A DNA stretch of 64,000 nt from Butyricicoccus pullicaecorum (lineage in GTDB: Bacteria > Bacillota > Clostridia > Oscillospirales > Butyricicoccaceae). The stretch lies in the NCBI GenBank assembly GCA_021531865.1, contig JAFBIW010000007.1, positions 59,104-123,103 of the forward strand. The letters are read 5' to 3'. This document shows positions 14,681 to 24,539 of the stretch, piece after piece (position 1 is the first letter of the stretch; the number at the start of each line of letters is the position of its first letter). A model generated the notes under the pieces. The model worked only from the letters and a program-made list of their open reading frames with translations, was not told the origin of the DNA and did not search any database. The position numbers and the translations under genes were made by a program.

Positions 14681-16888
14681 TTATGAATGGGGGTCGCTCG
14701 TCACGCGGGTCACGCCGACGACGCCCTTGGTGGTTTTGATGCGGTTCATGATGTGCTGGAGCTGCTTGACGCCGGTCACGTCGATGACGACGTTGATGAC
14801 GCCGTAGCCGTCGTCCAGGTCGCGGGCGTTCATATCGCGCACGTTGACCTTGCTCTGCGCCAGCAGAACGGCGATGTCGGACAGGATGCCGATGCGGCTG
14901 CGGGTCGAAATCTGCAGGCCGGTCGAGAAGGTGCATTTCCGCTCCAGCAGGTCTTCATCCCACCAGCAGTCGACCCAGCGGCTTCTGTCCTTGTCGTCCT
15001 CGTTGATGCGGACGTTGACGCAGTCCCGGCGGTGGATGGACACGCCGTAGCCCCGGGTGATGAAGCCGACGATGTCGTCGCCCGGGATCGGGGTGCAGCA
15101 GCGGGCGAACTTGACGAGGCAGTTGTCGATGCCCTCGACGATGACGCCCGACTGGCTGTGGCGCACCTTCTTGACGGGCTGGGGCTGGGTGATGAGCTGC
15201 TCTGCCTTTTCGACCCGCTCGGCCGCCCGGCGCATCCGGCCAACCTCGTCCTTGACCTTGTTGATGACCTTGGTCAGCGTGATGCCGCCGTAGCCCAGCG
15301 CGGCGTACATCTCGTCGATATTCGCAAAGCTGAACTTATTGAGGGTGTTCTGGATGACCTCGTCATTCTCATAAAAGCCGTTATACAGCAGGTTGGCGCG
15401 CAGCTCGCGATCCAGGTCCTCGTGACCCTTGACGATGTTTTCCTCGCGGCACTCCTTCTTGAACCACTGCTTGATCTTGTTGCGGGCCTCGGTCGTGCGG
15501 ACGATCTTGATCCAGTCGCGGCTGGGGCCGTGGGTCTCCTTGGAGGTCAGGATTTCGACGATATCGCCGTTTTTCAGGATGCTGTCGATGGGCGCGATGC
15601 GGCCATTGACCTTCGCGCCCGTCATGCGGTTGCCGACCGCCGAGTGGATGGCGTAGGCCAGGTCGATCGGGGTCGCGCCGGCGGGCATGTTGACGACGTC
15701 GCCCTTAGGCGTGAAGACGAAGACCTCGTCGGCGAACAGGTCGACCTTGATGGCCTTGATGAAGTCCTCGGCCTCGGTGTCCTGCTGGGCCTCCAGAAGC
15801 TGGCGGATCCATGAGAAGGCCTGCTCGTTGCTGGCCTTATCCAGCCCCTGCTTGTACTTCCAGTGAGCCGCGACGCCGTATTCGGCCATTTTGTGCATTT
15901 CTTCGGTACGAATCTGAATCTCAAACGGGATGCCGTCCCGGCCGATGACGGTCGTGTGCAGGGACTGGTAGCCGTTGGGCTTGGGGGTCGAGATATAGTC
16001 CTTGAAGCGCCCGGGGATGGGCTTATAGAGGTCGTGGACGTAGCCCAGCACGTTGTAGCAGTCGGCCACCGAATCGACGATGACGCGCACGGCGCAGATG
16101 TCGTAGATTTCGTTGATCGTCTTATGCTGGGCGTACATCTTGCGGTAGATCGAATAGATATGCTTGACGCGCGCCGAGATCGAGTGCCCGATGCCCGCCT
16201 CGTTGAGCTTGGAGGAGATGCGCTCCTTGATGTGGTCGAGGAATTCCTCGTACCGGTCGGACTGCTTCTGTAAGCCGTCCACGATCTCCTGATAGCCGAT
16301 CGGGTCGAGGATGCGCAGACAGAGGTCTTCCAGCTCCCACTTGATCCGGCTCATGCCCAGGCGGTGGGCGATCGGGGCGTAAATCTCCATCGTTTCGAGC
16401 GCCTTGTCCCGCTGCTTGCGCTCGGGCAGGAACTGGAAGGTGCGGGCGTTGTGCAGGCGGTCGGCCAGCTTGATGAGGATGACGCGGATGTCCTTGGCCA
16501 TCGCCATGAACATCTTGCGCAAATCCTCCATCTGCTCCTGCTCCTTGGAATAGCGCAGCATACCCAGCCGGGTGACGCCGTCGACCAGCTCGGCGACCGA
16601 GGTGCCGAACTTGTTCTCGATCTCGCGGTAGCCGAACTCGGTGTCTTCGATGCAGTCATGCAGCAGACCGGCGCAGATCGAGTCGGTATCCAGACCCATC
16701 TCGACGATGATCTCGGCCACGGCGACCGGATGGATGATATACGGCTCGCCGTTGCGGCGCTTCTGCCCCTCGTGGGCGGCGGCGGCGCACTCGTAGGCCG
16801 CGCGGATCTTCTTGACGTTGGCGGACGGGTTCTGCTTCTGCACCCGCTCGATGAGGAAGTCAATTTTCGTTTTCATCGGGGAACTCAT
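14681..16888 (-). CDS. relA: Bifunctional (p)ppGpp synthetase/hydrolase
   Basis: 735 residues with the full Rel layout: an HD hydrolase domain (about residues 35-190, HPVAVAEIIVEMG, GLLHDCIEDT, LADRLHNART), a synthetase domain (about 225-340, RVIVDSVADCYNVLGY, STPKPNGYQSLHT), TGS (about 385-445, FVFTPKGDVVNMPAGATPID), a helical/zinc-finger region, and a C-terminal ACT domain. The intact HD motif predicts hydrolase activity as well as synthesis, so it is a Rel-type bifunctional enzyme. MSSP was chosen because GGGAG lies eight bases upstream. It begins 36 bases after the recJ stop. Confidence 0.95.
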   Translation of the reverse strand: MSSPMKTKIDFLIERVQKQNPSANVKKIRAAYECAAAAHEGQKRRNGEPYIIHPVAVAEIIVEMGLDTDSICAGLLHDCIEDTEFGYREIENKFGTSVAELVDGVTRLGMLRYSKEQEQMEDLRKMFMAMAKDIRVILIKLADRLHNARTFQFLPERKQRDKALETMEIYAPIAHRLGMSRIKWELEDLCLRILDPIGYQEIVDGLQKQSDRYEEFLDHIKERISSKLNEAGIGHSISARVKHIYSIYRKMYAQHKTINEIYDICAVRVIVDSVADCYNVLGYVHDLYKPIPGRFKDYISTPKPNGYQSLHTTVIGRDGIPFEIQIRTEEMHKMAEYGVAAHWKYKQGLDKASNEQAFSWIRQLLEAQQDTEAEDFIKAIKVDLFADEVFVFTPKGDVVNMPAGATPIDLAYAIHSAVGNRMTGAKVNGRIAPIDSILKNGDIVEILTSKETHGPSRDWIKIVRTTEARNKIKQWFKKECREENIVKGHEDLDRELRANLLYNGFYENDEVIQNTLNKFSFANIDEMYAALGYGGITLTKVINKVKDEVGRMRRAAERVEKAEQLITQPQPVKKVRHSQSGVIVEGIDNCLVKFARCCTPIPGDDIVGFITRGYGVSIHRRDCVNVRINEDDKDRSRWVDCWWDEDLLERKCTFSTGLQISTRSRIGILSDIAVLLAQSKVNVRDMNARDLDDGYGVINVVIDVTGVKQLQHIMNRIKTTKGVVGVTRVTSDPHS

Positions 16889-16924
16889 ATTTTCCACTCC
16901 CTTGCTTATCTGACTCACGCCCAA

Positions 16925-19003
16925 TCACCTGCTCATGGATTGCAGCGTTTTCAGCACGACCGACCGGGAAATGTCGGCCTTGCCTTCGATGTGCTTCAAA
17001 ATAATATTAAGCTGTCCCTCCCGGAAGTGATAGCTGAGCAGGCCGGATTCGCTGAACACGTCCAGGCAGACGAACAATTTACCGATATGGATTTCGCGGC
17101 GGCTCTCCCACGAAACGCGGCGGGACAGGGCGTTCGAGGGGACGGTGAGCCAGCCGTCCTCGCTGCGGCTGATGATATAGCGCCAGACCGCGACGAGGTC
17201 GCGCCGGTCGGGCAGGAGGACACGGGCCTCGCGTGCGGTCAGCGCGCCGTCCGCCATGAAGCGGTTGTACAAATTCAAGAGCTTCTGGTCGGCCAGCACC
17301 TCGCAGGTGCTCAGGCGGATGTCCTTGATGACGAGCTGCACCGAGCGGCGGCCGCGGTATTCGTTGATTTCGAGACAGAAGGCCGCGTCCACGTAGTTGC
17401 CCTGCGCGAAGCCGCAGCCGCCCGCGCCCGTGCCGAAGAGCATGGCGGTGTAAAAAACGCCGTCCTTCGAGAGCGAGAGGCGGACGTGGCGATCGGACGA
17501 GATCGGGGTGATCTCCTCAACCAGCAGGTCGTCCATCGAGAAAATCGGCTGGGGATTGCCCATGCCGAAGGGCTCGAGCACCGAAAGACCCTCGATGGCC
17601 TCCTCGGTGATGTAGGCGGGCGTGAGCGCACAGTCGATGTGCAGAAGGGGCATCAGCTCCTTGGGATCGACGTTGCGCGCGGCGTAGTCCGCGATCGCGG
17701 CGCGGAAGGCCGGGATGTTTTCCTCCCGGATGGTCAGCCCGGCGGCCAGCTCGTGCCCGCCGAACTTCTCCAGCAGGGGCGCCGCGTCGCTCAGCGCCTC
17801 GTAGAGGTTAAAGCCCTTGATCGACCGTCCCGAGCCTTTTCCGATCCCGTCCTCGAGCGCGATGAGCACGGTCGGGCAGGAATAGCGGTCACAGATGCGG
17901 GAGGAGACGATGCCGATGACGCCGTGGTGCCACTGCTCGCCCGCCAGCACGATGACCTGATCCTCGAGCGGCTTGTATTCCCGGCGCAGCTTTTGCAGCG
18001 CCTGCCCCAGAATTTCGTTTTCGGTCGCCTGCCGCCGCTTGTTCAGCTCGCACAGCCCGGCGGCCAGCGCCTGCGCGCGGGCGGGATCGTCGGTCAGAAA
18101 CAGCTCGGCGGCCATGTCGGCGTGCCCCAGCCGCCCGGCGGCGTTGATGCGCGGGGCGAGGATGAAGCTGATGACCGAGGCGGTCAGCTTGCGCCCATGC
18201 TGACCCGATTCGCTCAGCAGCATGGAAAGCCCCAGATTGCGGGTCTCGGCCATGCGGGTCAGACCGGCCGCGACGATGATGCGGTTTTCCCCGGCGAGGG
18301 GCATGACGTCGGCCACCGTGCCCAGCGCGACGAGGTCGGCATAGCGGTCGAGCACGGCCTGCTGCTCCCCCGCCCCGGCCAGTGCACAGGCCAGCTTGAA
18401 GGCCACGCCCACACCGGCCAGCTCGGAGAACGGATAGGCGCTGTCCGCCCGCTTGGGGTTGACGACCGCGTCCGCGTCGGGCAGGGTCTCGCGGCACTCG
18501 TGGTGGTCGGTGACGACCACGTGCATCCCCCGCGCCCGGGCGTGGGCGATCTCCTCAAAGGCGGAAACGCCCGAATCGACCGTCAGAACCAGCCCGACGC
18601 CCCGGTCGGCCAGCGCGTCCATCGCGGCGACCGAAAGGCCGTAGCCCTCCGAAAGGCGGTCGGGAATATAGTATTCCACCTGTGCGCCCAGCGCGCGCAG
18701 CACGCGCACCATCAGGCAGGTGGAGGTGACGCCGTCCACGTCGTAATCGCCGAAGACCGCGATGCGCTCCCCCCGGGCAATCGCACCGCGCACGGTCTGC
18801 ACGGCCTTTTCCATATCGGGCAGCAGCATGGGGTCATGCAGCCGGGCGGGATCTGTCGTTAAAAATGCGCGCGCCGCCTCCGGGGTCTCAATGCCCCGGG
18901 CGCACAGCGCAGCGGCGGCCAGGGGCGTCATGCCGCAGGCCGCCGACAGCGACCGCACCTTCGCCATGTCCGGCGAGGCGGTCACCCATCGTTTCATTTT
19001 CAT
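16925..19003 (-). CDS. recJ: Single-stranded-DNA-specific exonuclease RecJ
   Basis: 692 residues. DHH-superfamily motifs are intact: DYDVDG at about residues 86-91, TDHHE near 165-169, and the DHHA1 motif GGHELAAG near 400. RecJ degrades single-stranded DNA 5' to 3' in recombination and base-excision repair. A C-terminal extension of about 150 residues is typical of Firmicute RecJ. A near-consensus promoter lies 30-60 bases upstream, and the gene probably leads the recJ-relA-dtd operon. Confidence 0.95.
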   Translation of the reverse strand: MKMKRWVTASPDMAKVRSLSAACGMTPLAAAALCARGIETPEAARAFLTTDPARLHDPMLLPDMEKAVQTVRGAIARGERIAVFGDYDVDGVTSTCLMVRVLRALGAQVEYYIPDRLSEGYGLSVAAMDALADRGVGLVLTVDSGVSAFEEIAHARARGMHVVVTDHHECRETLPDADAVVNPKRADSAYPFSELAGVGVAFKLACALAGAGEQQAVLDRYADLVALGTVADVMPLAGENRIIVAAGLTRMAETRNLGLSMLLSESGQHGRKLTASVISFILAPRINAAGRLGHADMAAELFLTDDPARAQALAAGLCELNKRRQATENEILGQALQKLRREYKPLEDQVIVLAGEQWHHGVIGIVSSRICDRYSCPTVLIALEDGIGKGSGRSIKGFNLYEALSDAAPLLEKFGGHELAAGLTIREENIPAFRAAIADYAARNVDPKELMPLLHIDCALTPAYITEEAIEGLSVLEPFGMGNPQPIFSMDDLLVEEITPISSDRHVRLSLSKDGVFYTAMLFGTGAGGCGFAQGNYVDAAFCLEINEYRGRRSVQLVIKDIRLSTCEVLADQKLLNLYNRFMADGALTAREARVLLPDRRDLVAVWRYIISRSEDGWLTVPSNALSRRVSWESRREIHIGKLFVCLDVFSESGLLSYHFREGQLNIILKHIEGKADISRSVVLKTLQSMSR

Positions 19004-19035
19004 GGTTATCCCTCGAAGTATTTTTATTCAAACCT

Positions 19036-19064
19036 ATCATAGCAGAAAATGGCCAAAATCTCAA
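19036..19064 (-). promoter_or_regulatory. Promoter of recJ-relA-dtd
   Basis: On the - strand TTGAGA and TATGAT are 17 bases apart; the start would fall about 25 bases before the recJ ATG. Confidence 0.75.
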
Positions 19065-19136
19065 CACATTTCCACAGGAGACGGTCAAAGGACAGGGCGT
19101 GTCATTGTGGGAGGGAGCCATTTGCGTTCGGCGCAC

Positions 19137-19163
19137 AAAAAAAGCTCCCTTTCGGGAGCTTTT
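19137..19163 (-). terminator. Terminator of lrgAB operon
   Basis: AAAAGCTCCC and GGGAGCTTTT form a 10-bp stem around a TTTC loop, flanked by A and T runs, directly after the lrgB stop. Confidence 0.9.
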
Positions 19164-19166
19164 GGA

Positions 19167-19856
19167 TTACAGCACGGCCGCGCCGAGCGACACGAGCATG
19201 GCGGTCATGAGTCCGGCGACGCCGATGGCAAGGCCGCTCATCGCGCCCTCGGTCTCGCCCAGCTCGATCGCGCGCGAGGTGCCGACCGCGTGGGAGGCCG
19301 TGCCGATCGCGATGCCGACCGTGACCGGGTCGGTGATGCGCAGCAGCTTCAAAAACGCGGGCAGCAAGACCGCGCCGAACAGGCCGGTGATGATGATGGC
19401 GATGGCCGTGACCGGCGTTAAGCCGCCCAGCATCCCCGAAAGCTGCACGCCGATCGGGGTGGTGACCGACTTGGGGATCAGGCTGTGGGTCAGGGTGTCG
19501 TCCAGCCCGAACAGGCGGCAGAGCAGGATGACCGACCCGATCGAGACGATCGAGCCGACGAGTGCACCCGCCAGAATGGGCAGGAGGTTTTTCTTCAGCA
19601 CCTCGAGCTGGCGGTAGATCGGGACAGCCAGCGCGACGGTCGCGGGGGTCAGAAAGAGGGTCAGGAAGCCGCCGCCCGCGTTGTAGTCCGCGAGGGGCGT
19701 GCCGGTCAAAACGAGCACCGCGCCCATCAGAATGGCCGCGACGAGCAGCGGGTTGCAGATGGGCGTGCGCAGCTTTCGATTCAGCCGCAGGCCGATCTCA
19801 TAGGCCAGCACCGAGAGCGCCAGCCAGGTGACCGGGGTATTGAGTGTGTCGCGCAT
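19167..19856 (-). CDS. lrgB: LrgB-family membrane protein (antiholin-like partner)
   Basis: 229 residues with about six membrane spans. It matches the LrgB/CidB/YxaC family: LTLFLTPATVALAVPIYRQL, SLIPKSVTTPIGVQLSGMLGG and IGTASHAVGTSRAIELGETE. The LrgAB pair was linked to control of murein hydrolases in Staphylococcus; homologues (PftAB in Bacillus) transport pyruvate, so a pyruvate or glycolate carrier is an equally plausible role. It lies 1 base after lrgA, with GGAGGTGGG before its ATG. Confidence 0.93.
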   Translation of the reverse strand: MRDTLNTPVTWLALSVLAYEIGLRLNRKLRTPICNPLLVAAILMGAVLVLTGTPLADYNAGGGFLTLFLTPATVALAVPIYRQLEVLKKNLLPILAGALVGSIVSIGSVILLCRLFGLDDTLTHSLIPKSVTTPIGVQLSGMLGGLTPVTAIAIIITGLFGAVLLPAFLKLLRITDPVTVGIAIGTASHAVGTSRAIELGETEGAMSGLAIGVAGLMTAMLVSLGAAVL

Positions 19857-19857
19857 C

Positions 19858-20232
19858 TCAGCCCACCTCCTTTTTGTCCGCGTGCCGCCGCTGGAGGGCG
19901 AGCACCAGCTTGACCGTCCCCGCCGCAGCCAGCGCGGTCAGGAAGGTGGTGATCAGACAGACGAGCAGGAGCCGTCCGAGGACGGGGCGGAGCTGTTCAA
20001 ACAGCTCCAGAATGCCCAGACAGGCGGGCAGGAAGAAAAAGGCCATGTTTTTGAGGAAGAAATCGGCGGTTTCCTCCACGTGGCTGAGCTTCAGCAGGCC
20101 GGTGCACAGCAGAACGAACATCAGCATCATGCCCAGCACGTTGCCGGGCAGGCGGCCGCCCACCGCGTATGCAAGCAGTTCGCCCGCGGTACAAAGTGCG
20201 AAAAGAATGCCAAGCTGGCGGAGATACTTCAA
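19858..20232 (-). CDS. lrgA: LrgA/CidA-family holin-like protein
   Basis: 124 residues, four predicted spans (about 5-22, 30-48, 60-80 and 88-110), with the family motif GRLPGNVLGMMLMFVLLCTG. It is the partner of LrgB in a two-component membrane complex. The start codon is TTG (20230-20232), supported by GGAGG ten bases upstream and by overlap with the stop of the regulator gene (TTGA), so translation is coupled to it. Confidence 0.92.
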   Translation of the reverse strand: MKYLRQLGILFALCTAGELLAYAVGGRLPGNVLGMMLMFVLLCTGLLKLSHVEETADFFLKNMAFFFLPACLGILELFEQLRPVLGRLLLVCLITTFLTALAAAGTVKLVLALQRRHADKKEVG

Positions 20233-20789
20233 GGATTTTGCGCCTCCAATTGGGATGGATTGTCGTAGTCACGCGTCATCGCGTGCAGGATGGTTTGGTA
20301 GATCTCCTCGGCGTGCGCCTTGAAGGTGCGCTCGAGCAGGGCGGCCTGCTCGGGCGAGACCGCGTGCATTTCAAGCGAAAACACCTGGTCGATGGCCATT
20401 TTGACCAGAAAGCCGTCCGGTTCGAGGGCTTCGCTCTCGGCCGAGATGACCGCGTCCCGCCGCGCCTTGCGCACCACCCGCAGCGCCGAGCGCTGGGCCG
20501 ATTCGCGGACGGTATAGGGCAGGCGGTTGGCAAACGCGAGAAGGGCCTCGCGCCCCTTGTCGCTGACCGTGTACCGCGCCTCCCCCTCGCCCGCCGCGCG
20601 GGTCAGGTGGCCGGTGCCCACCAGCTCGTCGAACGCCTCCTTGAACTCAAACCAGCCGAAGCCGTCGTCGCACCAGGTGCACACGTCGAGCACGGTCTCA
20701 AAATCGGCCGCCTCGGGCAGGTAGCCCATCGCGTAGAGGATGAGGAACTTGACGTCGTCCTTGGTCTTGATAAAGCCGTATCGGGCCAT
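20229..20789 (-). CDS. DUF4364 family protein, probable transcriptional regulator
   Basis: 186 residues. The N-terminal half reads as a winged-helix domain (KDDVKFLILYAMGYLPEAAD, then LVGTGHLTRAAGEGEARYTVSDKGREAL), the pattern of Clostridial DUF4364 proteins; the C-terminal half is alpha/beta with no known ligand site. It is first in an operon with lrgA and lrgB, overlapping lrgA by 4 bases, so it probably regulates or co-varies with that membrane pair. A 17-base palindrome lies in its putative promoter, which suggests autoregulation (inference). Confidence 0.78.
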   Translation of the reverse strand: MARYGFIKTKDDVKFLILYAMGYLPEAADFETVLDVCTWCDDGFGWFEFKEAFDELVGTGHLTRAAGEGEARYTVSDKGREALLAFANRLPYTVRESAQRSALRVVRKARRDAVISAESEALEPDGFLVKMAIDQVFSLEMHAVSPEQAALLERTFKAHAEEIYQTILHAMTRDYDNPSQLEAQNP

Positions 20790-20828
20790 GGCGTTTCCTC
20801 CTTCATTTCAGAGATCAGATTCGCATTT

Positions 20829-20862
20829 AGTATAGCACGTTTCATCCGGGATGAAAACGGGC
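20829..20862 (-). promoter_or_regulatory. Putative promoter and palindromic operator of the DUF4364-lrgAB operon
   Basis: On the - strand a -10 TATACT (20829-20834) lies downstream of a perfect inverted repeat TTTCATCC-C-GGATGAAA (20840-20856), which fills the spacer and touches a weak -35 (TTTTCA). A dimeric repressor bound there would block RNA polymerase. Confidence 0.55.
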
Positions 20863-20921
20863 AAGATGATGAAAAAATGGGGATGTGTGCCCGCCGGACG
20901 GGTCTATTTATAAAAAACACC

Positions 20922-20951
20922 TTGCAAACAGGTGTTCGATTGTGCTATGAT
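20922..20951 (+). promoter_or_regulatory. Promoter of the GNAT-uvrB-EFR1-uvrA unit
   Basis: TTGCAA at 20922-20927 and TATGAT at 20946-20951, 18-base spacer, about 45 bases before the acetyltransferase ATG. No SOS box is visible beside it, although uvrB/uvrA follow. Confidence 0.65.
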
Positions 20952-20996
20952 GAAAGCTGTATAAGAATCCGTTGAAACCGAAGGAGTTTGACCCCC

Positions 20997-21599
20997 ATGC
21001 CTACCGTCACCATCCGGCCCGCAACGGCGGCCGATGCGGCCGAAATGCTGGCGATTTACGCCCCGTATGTGTCCGAAACCACCATTTCGAGCGAGTATGA
21101 GCCGCCGGCGCACGCCGAATTTGTGCACCGGATCGAGACCTGTTCCGCCCGCCTGCCCTGGCTCATCTGCCGCATTGACGGCGTCGCCGCGGGCTACGGC
21201 TACGCCGCGCCCCACCGCACCCGCGCGGGCTACCAGTGGTCGGCCGAGACCTCGATCTACGTCGCCCCCGCCTTCCACCGCCGGGGCATCGCCGCCGCCA
21301 TCTACCGCGCCATCTTCGCCCTGCTCACCCGGCAGGGCTATTACGACATCTTTGTCGGCATCAACGCGCCCAACGAGCGCTCGGTGCACTTCCACACCGC
21401 GATGGGCTACACCATTTCGGGCGTATACCGGGCGAGTATGTTCAAATTCGGTCAGTGGCGGGACGTCATCTGGATGAAAAAGAGCCTGCGCCCCCACACC
21501 GGCACGCCCGTGCCCACCATCCCCTTCCCCGCCCTGCGGGACGACGGCGAGACCGCCGCCCTGCTCGAAAAAGAGGCCGGAACGGTGCGCACAGACTGA
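20997..21599 (+). CDS. GNAT N-acetyltransferase (phosphinothricin acetyltransferase-like)
   Basis: 200 residues. The fold is recognisable from the start ([29 protein letters not shown]) and the acetyl-CoA motif [16 protein letters not shown] (R-R-G-I-A/G). This subgroup includes Pat/Bar enzymes and methionine sulfone/sulfoximine acetyltransferases; the actual substrate is unknown. The ATG at 20997 has AAGGAG ten bases upstream. It leads an apparent operon with uvrB 31 bases downstream. Confidence 0.85.
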   Translation: MPTVTIRPATAADAAEMLAIYAPYVSETTISSEYEPPAHAEFVHRIETCSARLPWLICRIDGVAAGYGYAAPHRTRAGYQWSAETSIYVAPAFHRRGIAAAIYRAIFALLTRQGYYDIFVGINAPNERSVHFHTAMGYTISGVYRASMFKFGQWRDVIWMKKSLRPHTGTPVPTIPFPALRDDGETAALLEKEAGTVRTD

Positions 21600-21630
21600 G
21601 GAAAACCCGCGAAAAAGGAGGACGAAACCC

Positions 21631-23631
<2,001 letters not shown>

Positions 23632-23682
23632 CAGAAACAAGCTGAAACACACTGATCCTGCTCCTATAAGGAGGGCTGAGCT

Positions 23683-24495
23683 ATGAAACTGCACGCGATG
23701 TACTGGAGCGCGACCGGCACGACCCGGAAGGTCGTGCGCGAGATTGCAAACGTCCTGTCCGCGCATCTGGGCGGGAAGGTGACGGTACACGACTTCACCC
23801 CGCCCGAAGCGCGGGAGGCGGCGTATTCCTTCGGTAAGGATGACCTTGTCGTCTTCGGCACGCCGGTCTATGCCGGACGGGTGCCCAACGTCCTGCTGCC
23901 CTTCCTCAAGACGATTGCGGGCGGCGGCGCACTGGCCGTGCCGGTCGTCCTGTTCGGCAACCGCAATTTTGACGACGGCCTGATCGAGCTGTGCGGTCTG
24001 CTCGAGGCCGACGGCTTCCACACGATCGCGGGCGCGGCCTTCGTGGGCGAGCACGCCTTCTCCCGCACGCTGGCCGCCGGCCGGCCGGACGCGGACGATC
24101 TGGCCGAAGCCCGGGACTTCGCCGTGCGCATCGCTGAAAAGCTGACGCACGGCGAAGGTCTGGACACGCCGGTCGCCGTGCGCGGCGAAACGCCCCTGCG
24201 TCCCTATTACACCCCGCGCGACCGCGCGGGTCAGCCGGTGAACATCCTCAAGGTCAAGCCCAAGACCGACCCGGCAAAATGCGACGGCTGCGGCAAGTGC
24301 GCCGCCGTCTGCCCGATGGGGTCGATCGACCCCGGGGATTTCAGGACGGTCAAGGGCATCTGCATCAAGTGCTGCGCCTGCGAGAAAACCTGCCCGACCG
24401 GCGCGAAATATTTCGACGACCCGGGCTATCTGTACCACAAACGGGAGCTGGAGCTGGGCTTCGCCCGCCGCGCGGAGAATGAAACGTTTTTGTGA
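23683..24495 (+). CDS. EFR1-type flavodoxin-ferredoxin fusion
   Basis: 270 residues: an N-terminal flavodoxin-like domain (about 1-150, [16 protein letters not shown] binds the FMN phosphate) and a C-terminal ferredoxin with two [4Fe-4S] motifs, [12 protein letters not shown] (about 201-212) and [12 protein letters not shown] (about 227-238). Such EFR1 proteins are electron carriers in Clostridia, with partners unknown. It is inserted between uvrB and uvrA; there is no established link to excision repair, so this is probably only operon sharing. Confidence 0.88.
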   Translation: MKLHAMYWSATGTTRKVVREIANVLSAHLGGKVTVHDFTPPEAREAAYSFGKDDLVVFGTPVYAGRVPNVLLPFLKTIAGGGALAVPVVLFGNRNFDDGLIELCGLLEADGFHTIAGAAFVGEHAFSRTLAAGRPDADDLAEARDFAVRIAEKLTHGEGLDTPVAVRGETPLRPYYTPRDRAGQPVNILKVKPKTDPAKCDGCGKCAAVCPMGSIDPGDFRTVKGICIKCCACEKTCPTGAKYFDDPGYLYHKRELELGFARRAENETFL

Positions 24496-24539
24496 GCAAA
24501 ACACCTCATAACCGCTCTGGCTCCACGGAAAGGAAACCT

